NCBI RefSeq assembly: GCF_954871325.1
Contig: NC_088775.1
Span: 58,195,561-58,259,560, forward strand
Source of the DNA: Gordionus sp. m RMFG-2023
Taxonomy: Eukaryota; Nematomorpha; Gordioida; Chordodea; Parachordodidae
Reading direction: 5' to 3'
DNA: 64,000 nt
Shown here one piece after another: positions 1 to 11,254 of the stretch; position 1 is the stretch's first letter, and every line of letters begins with the position of its first letter. The notes beneath the pieces are model-generated. The model had not been told where the DNA came from and did no database searches. It worked only from the letters and a program-made list of their open reading frames with translations. Both the position numbers and the translations under genes were made by a program.

Positions 1-101
1 AAAAGGGATCAATTCCTGATATGGAACTTTTGTATTCATCCTTTAGCTTCTTCCTATTCGAAAATCATGATGATCATATTTTTATGCCAATCATCTCCAC
101 T

Positions 102-877
102 TAGAGGTCTGCACGGGTTGTCCTTAGCCTCGGGTTCGGCCATAAGATACTTTTTATTTTCAGGCTCGGGTAGGGTTGTAAGAGATTTCCGACCCGATAA
201 ACAAATTAAAATATCCTAAATAATCATTTTAAATTCATAATGTCAATTAAAATAACATGCTTTTTTTATCTAACACATTACATTCATTAAATGGCCAATC
301 AGAATAACATGTCATTTTCAATTATTATTTTACATTACATCCGTTTACCAAACTATTTTGTTATTATATTTTTATGTTATTATATATATTTTATTTATAT
401 CATATTCTATCAAGTTAATTAAAATATTTATCCAATATCTATTTAATTAAATAATCTCTAATTCTCAATATTTAAAATCATTTACCAAATCTTAAATTAA
501 TGCAAGACTTATCGACTTTCCCAATTTAAGTTATATCTTATTATGATCATTATATCACGCACATTATTTTTATATAATCGCGATCATTTTTGAATTGGAT
601 TGTATTTCAACTTTTTTAATAGATAACAATTTAAATAAAATGCAACTAAATATAAATATTGTTTATATAATGGCTGTTAAATAAATTTTTATTTAAGATA
701 ATACACACAATTTTTAATTGTTTTTTGAATATTATAATATTTACACTCAAATTTAAATAAATTTAGTCAGGTTGGGGTCGGATTAAAAAAATTTGATTTC
801 AGGCTCGTGTCGGGCTTTGACAATTTTTTTTTATAATTCTGGCTCGGATTTCGAAAAAATTACTTTGCAGATCTCTA
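102..877. mobile_element. Short non-autonomous hAT element, AGAGGTCTGCA family
   Basis: The element begins TAGAGGTCTGCACGGG and ends TTGCAGATCTCTA, an inverted pair. It is flanked on both sides by the identical 8-bp TSD tctccact (94-101 and 878-885), the hallmark of hAT insertion. GC-rich 'cgggtcgg/ggctcggg' words lie just inside each end while the middle is plain AT-rich DNA with no coding signal. Related ends occur at 6861, 13935-14226, 30411 and 33311-33663. An autonomous partner was not recognised in the window. Confidence 0.88.
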
Positions 878-916
878 TCTCCACTACTTTAATTATTGTC
901 TACATATGGTAGCCTC

Positions 917-1500
917 GGTAATAGGAAAAATTCCCTAGAAACCGCCAGGGGAAAAAACCCGCTGATAAACCCTTAAAATATTTTCACATAAAAAAAATTT
1001 TATTATACAATTTTTTTTTGACCTTTAAATTTATTAGGTCAGAAATACAAGTTTCACCTACAATTATGATATTAAATAAACTAAATTTGACTAATTCTGT
1101 AAAACGATAATTTATATTTTATTAGGAAGGCATTCAATTGTATATACAAAATAAATATTTAATAATAATCAAATAAGTTCGCAAATATTAAAAGTAATGG
1201 CTCTTATAAAATCGAGTAGATCTCACACTCCATCATGGGTATTCCTCGTAAAGTTTTTTTTAAAAATTTGAATATTTTTATCAGTTTACGCTATTATACT
1301 GGAGGTTCTACGAACACGCCATTGTTTTCGTTTTGTTTCGTTAGGAGCCACTTCACATTGTATTTTCTTAATCAATACCTAAATTGATGTTAATGCTGAC
1401 TAGATTCAGAAACGGTTATTCATCCTTCACATTCATTGTGTACGTTCTTCATTAGAAAGAGTATGCTGACATAAGTGTATGATAATACATAAAAAAAATT
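917..1500 (-). mobile_element. Truncated MULE relic, same family as 4776-6417
   Basis: The left edge (ggtaataggaaaaattcc) resembles the inner-facing end of the complete MULE at 4776-6417. It is followed by the same kind of 'ccaggggaaaaaaccc' words. From about 1181 to 1450 the DNA aligns by eye, with many changes, to the transposase C-terminal segment at 5225-5560 of that MULE. No right end and no matching TSD were found, so this is a decayed partial copy. Family assignment rests on the coding match rather than on the ends. Confidence 0.55.
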
Positions 1501-1889
1501 TTTAATGAAAAATAATAACACGATAAAAATATTAGACACTTATTATGATGTAAATGTAATTGTAAAAATACATAAATATGTTTGAGGACAAATTAAAACA
1601 AAATCAAAAAGAGATACCGGATGATTCTTGTCAAATAACCTCTAATTGGTATTTTCTCTTTATTTATAATTTTTTTATTTACTAAAAGATATTTAATAAT
1701 TAATTTTAATCATGTGTAATTTTACTTTTAATTTTTAAAATCTTGGGTCTAGAAGAGAAACCAAGTCCTAGATAATTTTTGAAATAAAAAGTAAATCAAT
1801 AAAATACTTACAGATCCAAAATAAATTAAAAATAAAATATATGCGCTACAAATTTATCGGTATATTTTTAGACCGTTATTTAATGTAAA
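1501..1889. other. AT-rich interval, no gene seen
   Basis: No open frame or protein similarity was recognised. About 60 bp at 1741-1800 is an imperfect direct copy of 2241-2300 (shared 'cctagataattttygaaataaaaagtaaat'-type wording). This suggests that part of the following hAT relic is present twice. Confidence 0.4.
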
Positions 1890-2500
1890 CTAATTATAAA
1901 TTCCTTTTGAACACAGAACCCAACGATAGAGAATTTAACTAGGGGTGCAAGTTGCTGGAACATAAAAAAAATTCTTGGATTAAAGTGCAAAGTCCAAAAA
2001 TTTAGAAGACATATATGGATCGGATTTTCCGAAAAGAATATGGTACTCTTGTTATAAGTCACTTAAATTGGAATCATAATTTATGCTTGTTAGAATATTT
2101 ATTTGCAATTTTCTCCTGGTTTTCAATCTCTATATTTACTAATCTAATATCATCATACTCTATAAGATGTTTGATAATAAATTCCTACGATGTGCAATTT
2201 TATTCTATTATTTATTTTGACACAATTTTTGATTGCGGAAATTTTTGGTCTATTAGATAAGTCAACACCTAGATAATTTTCGAAATAAAAAGTAAATTAT
2301 ATGAATTGAAATACGCATATAATATTACTCGCAAAACGCAAAGAGTAAATCTTAACCCAAGATTTTTAACATTTTTCTTAAGTGAAGTTTTTTTAACCTT
2401 TTTCTTAAGTGAAATAATGTCCCAGCTATCATTATCTTTTACTATTAAATGCATTTTTATTTCACTTCTGAAAAGTATTGCCAAGTTTAATATAGGCCTT
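1890..2500 (-). pseudogene. Ac-type hAT transposase relic
   Basis: Read on the minus strand, about 2484-2410 encodes SEIKMHLIVKDNDS, which closely matches the relic at 52930-53000 (EIKNHLIVKEYDS). Near 1990-1900, pieces VPATCTPS and FSIVGFCVQKE occur in neighbouring frames. They correspond to the C-terminal dimerisation signature of Ac/hobo-type transposases (PATSTPSERVFSIAG). The frame is broken at least once between those pieces. Transposases of this kind cut and paste their own DNA in the nucleus. No inverted ends could be matched, so the extent is approximate. Confidence 0.55.
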
Positions 2501-3030
2501 TTTTACGAAAATAGAAATTCAACTGTTTTTATAAATTTAAAAAAAAAATTAATAGTTCTTCTACGAGATCTGAGATATTGCTTATCTTTTCAAAACTTTA
2601 TTAATTAGATTTTATAAAATGCAGATATTCTTTCTAGCATAATTAATTTACTATTCCATCTGGTATGGACTTTAATTTTAATAGTGGCATTTGTTTGGCA
2701 TTATTGATATTATCACATTGAAAAGGGGTAGCAGGATATGCATCAGTGCTATCAAAGTATCCGATGTTAAATCTATTATATTTAGGTGTTATCTCTAATG
2801 ACATTATACAATTACAAATTACATCAGTCATGTTTACCAATTATTAGAAAAAAATATGAAAACTTTATATTTTTAAATTTATACCCATGCTGATTTTTTA
2901 TAAGCCCCACAGGTTTGATTTTATAAAAGTTAGTTGATTCCTTTATTAGTAACTTACTAAATAATGTTCAAATTTAAAACATTATTGCATAACTTTTCTT
3001 TAACTAATTTTAATAAACAATCTATATAGC
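2501..3030. other. AT-rich interval, no gene seen
   Basis: This may be the upstream part of the minus-strand hAT relic next to it, but I recognise no domain. A 65-codon open frame on the minus strand at 2643-2840 resembles nothing I know. Confidence 0.35.
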
Positions 3031-3376
3031 TAGAGTTGAGCAGTTTATTTTAAATACTTGTATCATAAATACAAGATACTTTTTTTATCAAGTATTTATC
3101 TGTACCTTTATTTAATATGCTAACAGTTACTTTTAATTTTTCATTATATTTTTATATTTAAACGTTTATTTAATTTAAAAAGTCTACTTAATCTATCCAA
3201 CTAAAATATAAAAACATTTTTTTTTAAATTCCCACCAATAATTATTAACATCCTAATGATATCTTCCTCATATAATAAATTTGTTCAAATTTTTTTAAGG
3301 TAATATATTATTAATATTTCATAAATATAATATAAATTGATCTTAATAAATATTTATAGTTTTCTTTTGCATCAAT

Positions 3377-3982
3377 CAGCGTCTACGTGACAGGATTTTC
3401 ACTGGATGCAAACCCCCTCAAAATCCAATGCCTACCCCTAAAGGGCGGCGATATCTCTGCATTATTAAATAATCTTTTTAAATATTATGGTATTCCTTCA
3501 TAAATTTTAAATAGAATAACTTAAATTATTATAGCTATACTACCAACTATCAAAATATTGTGAATTAAAAGAGTTATTTTTTGATCATGAATTCAATTAA
3601 AACCCCCCGTCATTTACAATGAATGCATTATTATAGTATATTGTTTGGCATGAATATGAGTTTGGCATGAATATGAGTTTGCTCAGACTGTCAAACTCTT
3701 TTAATTCCCATTTAAAAGGATAGCAGAGTGTTTTATCTGGAAAATAATGTCTATGATTGTATGCAATATTTAGATTTGATCGATGATTTGTATTATCATT
3801 GATTATAATAGGTCTATAATAAAAGCATAATTTTTACAGCAACATATTTTGCCATATTATATCTAAATTTATTAGTTATCCCCCAGTAAATTAATCCTAA
3901 CCCCACCCCAAGGTGCGTACCCCCTACTCCCCTCATATTGATGCACATTGTTCCTACCCCCCCCCCTCTCATATAGACGCTG
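3377..3982. mobile_element. Short hAT element, CAGCGTCTAC family
   Basis: The ends are CAGCGTCTACGTGA and TATAGACGCTG, with perfect 8-bp TSDs gcatcaat at 3369-3376 and 3983-3990. C-rich runs (ccccc) lie inside both ends. A second copy with the same interior sits at 15891-16450. Both copies share a short coding-like stretch (xENxVYDCLQYxDLxD), which may be a remnant of a deleted parent gene. Confidence 0.88.
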
Positions 3983-4775
3983 GCATCAATACAGAAGCAA
4001 AATAATTATTTTTATGGGGATTTGGTCCCAATTATATTTGTAATAAAAAAAGATATTGCTTCATGAACTTAGTTTGCCTCAACTTGTAAATGCAGTCTAA
4101 ATTTATATTGGCTTTTTTAGCCAACATTTCAAATCCTTATTTTAAAATTAGATGGGTTGATAATCATGATAAAAAAAATATTTGTAAAATGTTGCTTGAT
4201 AATGCACATGCTATTTTTAAGGACATGGTTAATGCCAGGCACGTACGCAGCGGAGGGGGGGGGCAGGGGGACAACCCCCCCCCCCCCACCCAAGCCAAAA
4301 AATGCAGATGCCGGATATATTTTTCAAAAATATTATTGTTTATATTAATTTATATTAATTTATATTTATTCCTATCTCATATTAATATTTAATTACATTT
4401 ATTTATCACATTCATCTACTAAGTTATTTTATCAATTAATTTTGATTTGAAGTTTTCCTGCGTGATATTTACTTATTATTTTCAAATTTTTAGTGGCGTA
4501 ATATTTATCTACCATTTTCAAATTTCTAGTCAAATATTTCTGAAATTCCTTGTCCAACAGGGAGAAAGAAATTGCAAGCTAGTCCATCGAGATAGAGTCT
4601 TCGCCATCAAGCAGTAACAGCTTTTATGGAGTTAGAAGAGCCGATTATTTGCTATTAATGAAATATCACAATGGCCTGAAATAAATATTTCGTCAGAAGC
4701 AAGAAAATCATTCAATGCTTAACAAATTTTTTTTCTCATTAGAATGTATTATTTAATTATACAACTATATGTAAT

Positions 4776-6417
4776 GAATCCCGGAAAAAAACTCCCGGAA
4801 AAAAAACCCCCAGGAAAAAAAACCCCGAAATTTTTTTTTCGAATTTATTTAAGACCTAATAATATCAGTATATTTTCATTTGGATTTAATAAGGTACAGA
4901 CAAATTAGTATTTTAGAAAAAAATATTATAAAAATATAATTTAATTATAAATTTTTTTAGGCCCCAATTAATTACTTAAAGATTACTCATATACCCTCCA
5001 TAAAAAATGCTTAAACAATAAAAAATGCTGATGTTCAAATTGGTACTGGGAAAAAAAATATCCCAGTAAAATAATCCATGTATTACTTATTTTCGTAAAA
5101 TTTATTTGCTATATTAAATACAATATCAAGTAGGCTAAATTTGACAAAATTTGCATTAAGATCTGTTTATTTTATTGATAAATAATTATTATGTATATAC
5201 AAATTTATTAATTTAGAATAATAATTATATGGGTTGACATAGAATATTGAAGGAAATCACCCTCATAAAATCTGGATGGCTTCGCACCCCATCACGGTAT
5301 TCTTCGCAAAGTTTCTTTAGCCAAATCTGGGTATTGTAAATCTGCGATTTTGTTTTCGGTGTCCAACTACCTACACGCCATCGTTCAAGTTTGGTTTCAT
5401 CGGCAGCCACCTCTCATTTCATTTTTTTAATCAATACCCAGATTGATATGTGTTTATTCTCAACCAGATTAGAAAAACGATGATTCCAACCTTCGCATTG
5501 ATTAAACGTGCGTTCTTTGTCGGATAGAGTGTCATTCACGTTCCAAGTTTCTGGAGGAAATCGAGGCCCAATTCAACGTGTCTGGGATTGAGAATTTGTG
5601 ACATCCCTTGATACTCCATTGATGTAATTTTTATCATAATATTTAAGAATATCCTTACCATTACTCGGACTAACCGATCTAAGGAATGCCATTGCATTGC
5701 CCATATCACATAAAGAAACAAATGCTAAGTCGTCCAACATGCCACAAAAGAAGCTTAGGGCTGCTTTCCAGATCTAGCTTTTGAATTTTTATATGGGTAC
5801 TTTGACACAAATGGTAAAAGCATCCTCTGATTATGTTGTGATTCCCTAATTGAAAAAATAAATATAAATAATTTAACATATTAATAATCATACCAATGAC
5901 AGTTTTAACCGCGCTTATAGCAAACTTTTCGAAATCCATGTATATATATAATGGATTAGGAAATAAATCCCGTTCTTAACATTTAGACATTATTACTTCG
6001 AATATTTTTTCGTAAGTATTTTGTGTTTTTTTTTGAATTTAATAACGGTTAATGATTGTGGCATTCGTTTATAAAATTATTTATCAATATTAATTAGTGC
6101 TAAGTTATACTAAATAAATTAAGTAAATTGAGAAGAAAAATTTAGAAAAGATCAGAAAAATTTAGAAAAGATCAGAAAAATAAATAACGATGCAAAAATG
6201 GGAAGAAAAATATAAATTGAGAAAAAAATTTAAGAAAAATTGACAAGAAAATTTTTTTAAAAAATAACGATTTTCCTTTTTTTTTGAATTTTTTTTACCA
6301 TGGGGGTTTTTTCCGAGTATTTTTTTCCATGGAGTTTTTTCCGGGGATTTTTTTCCATGGGGTTTTTTCCGGGGTTTTTTTCCGGGGGTTTTTTCCAGGG
6401 GTTTTTTTCTTATTACC
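4776..6417 (-). mobile_element. MULE with tandem-repeat terminal arms
   Basis: It is flanked by the 9-bp direct repeat atatgtaat (4767-4775 and 6418-6426), a length typical of Mutator-like elements. The empty site is intact in copies B and C. The left end starts gaatcccggaaaaaaactcc. The right end, reversed, is ggtaataagaaaaaaacccc. Each arm is a short tandem array of CCCGGAAAAAA-type units (4780-4835 and 6297-6409). A minus-strand MULE transposase relic fills the middle. Confidence 0.82.
5225..5939 (-). pseudogene. MULE transposase relic (C-terminal half)
   Basis: The minus strand from 5939 begins MDFEKFAISAVKTVIG, the conserved MULE 'TDFE' segment. After an apparent GT-AG intron of about 60 bp (near 5830-5890) it continues HNIIRGCFYHLCQS. 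A further piece, FNQCEGWNHRFSNLVE then VAADETKLERW and YRDGV, is the usual MULE C-terminus (compare NNAVEGWH at 46700 in the other MULE). A stop codon and frame changes separate these blocks, so it is not functional as it stands. The N-terminal FLYWCH or zinc-binding region and the first catalytic aspartate are missing. It lies inside the 9-bp TSD element and matches the relic at 1181-1450. Confidence 0.75.
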
Positions 6418-6769
6418 ATATGTAATATTTTTCAAAAACATGACATTGTCTTGATTAAGAAGATGAGAATAGCGGAGAGTATTTTGTTAGAACTCAAGGA
6501 AATTAGGGCTAATGTTGATGAAGAATTTCATATTTTATATGTTATTGTTGAGTAAAAAGCAGGCTATACATGTTTAATATTTGTCTCCTTCGACTTGCAG
6601 CAAGGCAAGCTCATCGTTAAAACATTAATATAGGATCAGTAGAAGAGTAATATAAATGTCTCCTCTCTTAGATACATTTATAACCCAAACAAATGAATGG
6701 TTTTTAAATCATCATGCAGCATTTACCAATCTGCAGATATTACTTCCACAAAAGCTTACCAACCTTTTT

Positions 6770-6861
6770 CTGTTTTTTTAAAAAAAATTTCGGCCCCGGC
6801 CCGGGTATATTTAAAAAAGTAAAATACGATCCGACCCCGGGGTCGGGCCTGCAGGTCTCTG
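6770..6861. mobile_element. Remnant of embedded GGCCCGG-rich hAT MITE in copy A
   Basis: GC-rich words (cggcccgggtat, ggtcgggcctgcag) end in gcaggtctctg, the reverse complement of the family end CAGAGACCTGC. The same insert sits at the same place in copies B and C, but here most of it is gone. Confidence 0.6.
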
Positions 6862-7000
6862 AAAAACATACCAAGAAGTACAACTTCTGAAAGTAGATTG
6901 AAAGGTTTGGATCTTTTGAATATTCATAGGCATTTGACGACAAGCAAGGATAAGATAATTGAAAAATTAGCTCAATCCCAACGAAGATTGGATTACATGG
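6862..7000 (+). pseudogene. Transposase C-terminus of hAT copy A
   Basis: From about 6872 the plus strand reads STTSESRLKGLDLLNIHRH and then LAQSQRRLDF. This is the tail that follows the dimerisation block in DUF4371/ZMYM-like hAT transposases (STMxEERLxGLALLxIHR). In copy B the block just before the MITE reads ATLPISKLMRE (near 13868), so the MITE sits inside the dimerisation domain. The gene of this family was therefore already broken. Minus-strand equivalents are in copy C near 33180-33310. Confidence 0.65.
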
Positions 7001-8102
7001 AACAAAATACAATTATTCATAAGAAACTCTTTGTGTATTAATTTATATTTCCAACATTTAAATTTTCTATGTATATAAATTTTAAAGGCTCAAAAAATTC
7101 AAATTTCTATTTTGGGTCATTTAAGTGATTCATATAGTGGTTATATTCACTTTATATTTTATAATTCACATTTATTTTATAGTTTTTCTATACCGCCAGT
7201 TATATCCGTTTAACATTTTTTAATTCACATTTATTTTATAGTTTTTTATATGACGGTTTATACATATAATTTTTTTATAATTCACATGAATTTAAAAATA
7301 TGTATTAGAAATAGTTATTAGTTCTAATAAATTTAAGCTTGATATTTTAAAAAAATAATAATATTACTTAAAAATTTTTATTATCCCCCCCCCCTCAGAC
7401 CAAATTCCTGCGTACGCGCCTGGTTAATGCAATTTACCCTTTAGAAATTCATCTTCTTTTATTGATGAGGATAATTATTTTGTTTATATAGTATACCTTC
7501 TAAAAATAATGAGACTAATTAAATTGAATTGGAAATCTTAAATTATATTAAAGAGGATTGTATTAATTTCAACAACTTATATAAATATAAGTACAGACAA
7601 TACTAATTTCTCCTCTTCAACTCCAGTTGAACGGCTATTTATCTTTGTAAACCTTAATAGGTAAAATGGGCATAGATTGACTAAATTATTTGAGAAATTA
7701 ATTATAAAAAATGATGACTATTTATAAAATTTTTAATGTAGTTTAGATATTTTTTATATGAATTATCACATTCCTAATAAACTACTTTTATAAAATTTAT
7801 AAACAAAATTTTTTCATATATAATCATAATTGTAATATCCTACATTATTCACCCTTATATGAAAATATATTAAGTGAAATGAATATAAATAAAGTATTTT
7901 GTTTTATGTCGTAATTTTTAACCCGAAGTCCAAAATATAAGGTTTCACATTATGTCAATTTTTAAAGTCTTTTAAGTATCTGTATCTAGATACATTTTTT
8001 CAGTTCTTTGCAAAGTATCCATATCTTGTATCTAAATACATATATTAAAGAGTATTTATATTTATATCTAGATACTTCAATAAAAATTTGTTCAACCCAG
8101 TG

Positions 8103-8934
8103 TCTAACTTTAAAAAAGTGACCAGATTGATTTCCCTGGTTTGTCACAGCAGAAAAAATTTCAATGGCCCCCAAAAACTGTAAATTCGGCCTCTTGAACA
8201 CTTTGCCCCCTCCCCCCTTATCCTTATGGCCAGTCTCTTATTTGTGGTAGCCCCTTAGAACATTTTTATGATTCCAGCATGGCCTGATTTTGTAATATAA
8301 GGAATGGGATATATTTCAATTATATGCTTTGTATATAATGTCAAACAATTTTGGACAGGGCAGACACACCACGTCCAAGATATAACGTCTTTGAGACGAG
8401 TATCATATTTTAAAGAAGTCTTAAAAGATTTATAATTTATTATACCAAGTTAAATTTTTTACAAGATTTTCGAAAATATTATTTATAACATCTTCGCACT
8501 TTTAAATGAAAATAAAAATGATACGATAGAAATATAGAAAAAATAGATGGTGACCATCTCCAACGTGGCTCTTTTACACATCCAACTTTAACTGTCAATG
8601 AAATTAAATGTGTTCACTATCTAATGATCTTAAAAAATCATCTACGCTCTCATGACCTTTGATTCTAGACTAAATATAGTCTAACTTTCATTTGAATTAA
8701 ACTTTAATAAATATTGAAAATATAATATATTTAGTTTTATTTTGATTTAAAAAAAATTATAGGATGGAAAAATTAGAGTGTCTCTGAGACGCGCCCCCTC
8801 CTAAGATTTTTGTCCTGAACAAACAATTTTATCTAGATCTCATTATAATTACATGGTTTTAATTTAAGCTATAATAACGCAATGAATATGAACTTTTTTT
8901 TGTGATAAATTCTAATTTTATTATTCCCTTGAAG
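8103..8934. other. Interval before the sushi exon, probably intronic
   Basis: No coding signal was seen. Two partly inverted words (cgtctttgagacg near 8384 and gtctctgagacg near 8781) could be the ends of a small element at about 8359-8816, but its flanks do not match. The last 30 bases before 8935 are pyrimidine-leaning and end in 'gaag', as expected of an intron 3' end. Confidence 0.4.
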
Positions 8935-9188
8935 CTAATAAAGTATGCGAATCCTTATCCCCTCCTTATAATGGATCAATCATTAAAGAAGTTTCCTTGC
9001 CTGGAGGAGTAGCGGTCTTTAAATGTCGTGACAATTTTTTGATGCAGGGATCTAAGGAAAGAGTTTGTAATATAGATGGAACTTGGTCCGGTCAACCACC
9101 GACCTGTGAACAAAAAAGATCAAGTGAATTATTAACATTATGTTGTAATTTATACACAATATATTTATGCATTAGGATTTCGGTATAA
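8935..9188 (+). CDS. Sushi (CCP) domain exon, probably 3'-terminal exon of a host gene
   Basis: In frame from 8946 the translation is one complete sushi/complement control module. It shows KVCES, PPYNGSI, PGGVAVFKCRDNF, GSKERVCNIDGTWSG and PPTCEQ, with all four cysteines and the conserved tryptophan in order over about 55 residues. Such modules fold as small disulfide-bonded beads in secreted or membrane proteins such as adhesion or complement-like molecules. A splice acceptor (ttcccttgaag) precedes it. After the domain about 28 residues follow, ending CIRISV and a stop at 9186-9188. AATAAA follows at 9275. No neighbouring exon was recognised, so the parent protein is unknown. Reading through into an intron after PPTCEQ is an alternative to a terminal exon. 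This is the only host coding sequence I can support. Confidence 0.72.
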
Positions 9189-9274
9189 GACTTACATAAA
9201 TTTGCCCAAGATATGAACCATTATTTAAAAAATTATTCTAAATTGTTTATTATATTATTTAATATATATGTGTG

Positions 9275-9280
9275 AATAAA
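9275..9280 (+). promoter_or_regulatory. Possible polyadenylation signal
   Basis: A canonical AATAAA lies 87 bp after the stop of the sushi exon. Such hexamers are common by chance in this AT-rich DNA, so the assignment depends on position only. Confidence 0.4.
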
Positions 9281-10346
9281 GTTTGCATATTTTTCATATA
9301 ATACTTCTTTAATATATGTTTATGTTTAATAAATAAATTTGAGTTTGTCACAAATATCTCATCATTGTTATTTTCATCCTTGAAAATTTTCGCCCACTAT
9401 ATTATTCCACCAAAGGTTTTGGTTCCTGTAGATAGGTTTCATATTTCTTGGAGGGTCGGTTGGATGGATCTAATTGTTTTTCGATCTTCTAGCTTGATAA
9501 ATTAAATGTATACTACTGCATTTAAAGCTGTCTCTCCCATTCTCTCCTAATATAAAAATGAGTGAATCCTAAATTTTATAAAAATAACTGAAAACGAAAT
9601 AGAATATTGGACATTTTATTAACTATTTAAGAACGTTTTGAACATTATCTATGTCCACTTTTATTTTATGGTTCATTAAATTATTATTTTAAACATTTTT
9701 CTGTTCACGTGAGTCCGGCTTTTATATAAAAAATTTATCTAAAATCTAGGGAGAAAATAAAATGTTTTAAGTTTAAGTTAAATAGAATCATAATGCTCGA
9801 GTATTAATTTTTACCAGGGTTTAAAAAATTTTAATTTTCTGTTAAATATTTTTAAGTTCCTAAAGCTTTATTTTTATTATAAAATTATATATGTGTAATA
9901 TAAGTCAATTGGTAAACATCCAAGTCAGGATTTATTCTTTCTATAATACAATTTCAAATTTTTATATCAATATGATTAATCTTATATTTTTATAAATTTT
10001 TCTTATCAAATTTATAAATTAGTTACAATTTTTACTGATCTCATATTAGGTTTACAATCGATAAAAATTAACTCATATTTTAACATGGGTTCTTTAAGTT
10101 GTATTCATAAAAATTATAAGCTTTTGTGCTATATTACTCATATTGAAAATCAAAATTCTATGATAGTAAAGGGATATTGTTTAAAATTTTTGAGTTGTTT
10201 ATCAAACTTCTTTTATTTTTTGTAAATTAGATTATACATATTATTTTAATATAATATATTGAATAGATTCTGTTTATATACAATAATGAAGTTCATTATA
10301 ATAATTTATATATGTTTATTTTACCTATTTTTTATTCAGCTGAATC
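9281..10346. other. AT-rich interval, no gene seen
   Basis: No open frame, repeat unit or element end was recognised. It is simple AT-rich DNA, probably intergenic. Confidence 0.5.
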
Positions 10347-10353
10347 ATTAATA

Positions 10354-11247
10354 ATGTTGTAAACGAAAGTGTGAACGAAGTTCGTTTTTTTGGAAAAAAT
10401 GATGAACGACGTTCCTTTTATTTTAGACGAACTTTTAAGTTGAAAGCGTTCCTTTCTTTTTGATGAACGCGTTCGTTTTTTACAATCGTCCAGTTTTAGA
10501 AAATCTTCTTATTTTTTTTCATTTGGAAATAAAAAATAGTAATTTAATATTAATCGAAATTTTTTTTATAGGTTTATTTTTTAATCAATTGTTTCCATTA
10601 TCAAATTTAAATTTTTTTAACCTGACATATTTCTGTCCTATATTATAATTTATGAATATTATTATTTATAGATTAGCTTAAGCATGGATATTGTTATTTC
10701 ATTATCATTAACTTCAGTATCAGATGAATTAAGATTTCCATGGCCCATATATAATAAATACTTTACAGTATCAATAAATTAATTCTATCTATCCTCATCA
10801 AATGTAAAATGTATAAAAATATAATATCAGCAAAATTTCAAGTTTTAAGTTAAAGAGATGTTTGTTTATATAATATTATTAATTATTTTTAAGTTTTAAT
10901 CAAGGGTATTATATATTATTAGTTGAATACAATTTAAAGCATTATAAATTTATATATTTTATTAATAATTAAATTTTATATGACATATAAAAGTTTTTAT
11001 GTATTAAAAATTAATAAGAAATTTTTTTTTTAATAAATAAAAACATTTTTTTATTCACTTACTTAAAACTATTTATTTCAAAACATCGCTGATATTGGGC
11101 TAAAAAAAATATGGTATTAATTTATATTAGATGAAATTTAAAAAAAAATTATTCATAAAGTTTTGGACGAACGTGAACGCGTTTGATTTTTGTCAATGGA
11201 GGCTGAACGCGAACACGTTTGATTTTTTTAGAGATATTTACAGCACG
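10354..11247. mobile_element. hAT element with GAACG-rich ends
   Basis: The ends are atgttgtaaacgaa and (reversed) cgtgctgtaaata, flanked by attaata at 10347-10353 and 11248-11254, a 7-bp match. Repeated 'gaacg/cgttc' words fill about 150 bp inside the left end and 70 bp inside the right end. The same words and a related AGTGCTGTAA end mark the larger element at 35307-37821, which carries a hAT transposase relic. No coding remnant was identified here. Confidence 0.65.
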
Positions 11248-11254
11248 ATTAATA

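Larger units (their letters stand above)
4236..7422 (+). mobile_element. hAT element, CAGGCGCGTACGCAG family, copy A
   Basis: It begins CAGGCACGTACGCAGCGG and ends CTGCGTACGCGCCTG, with identical 8-bp TSDs gttaatgc on both sides. Long G or C runs lie immediately inside both ends. Copies B (12843-18349) and C (32901-34670) share the whole interior. The body contains remnants of a transposase, an embedded GGCCCGG-rich MITE end (about 6770-6861) and a complete MULE insertion (4776-6417). It disrupts an older hAT transposase. Confidence 0.92.
4090..7675 (+). pseudogene. hAT transposase C-terminal relic, interrupted by another hAT
   Basis: Before the insertion, 4090-4235 reads in one frame from MQSKFILAFLANISNP to LLDNAHAIFKDMVNA. 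This has the spacing of the hAT region just before the dimerisation domain (FKLRW-like PYFKIRW, residues 18-24). After the insertion the frame resumes with SSSFIDEDNYFVYI (about 7447-7490). It ends with STPVERLFIFVNLNR and a stop near 7665, which is the hAT dimerisation motif. The inserted hAT duplicated gttaatgc at 4228-4235 and 7423-7430. The N-terminal zinc finger and the catalytic aspartates were not found, so this is a fragment. Confidence 0.7.
3031..8102 (+). mobile_element. Old hAT element split by later insertions
   Basis: The left end (TAGAGTTGAGCAG) and right end (reverse complement CACTGGGTTGAACAAAT) share a GTTGARCA core. Each is followed inward by 'GTATC' words in the style of Ac-like hATs (3055-3110 and 7975-8090). 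The flanks tctatata and tctaactt agree only partly as a TSD. Between the ends lies a hAT transposase relic (4090-7675). Two later hATs (3377-3982 and 4236-7422) are inserted in it with perfect TSDs. Ends are less certain than for the inserted elements. Confidence 0.55.

Noticed and set aside
6162-6419. KKPLEKTPGKKP-type repetitive protein
   Set aside because: It is a translation of the CCCGGAAAAAA arm of the MULE and not a gene.
8359-8816. Small DNA element with gacg/cgtc ends
   Set aside because: The ends match over few bases and the flanks show no TSD, so it was kept only as a remark.
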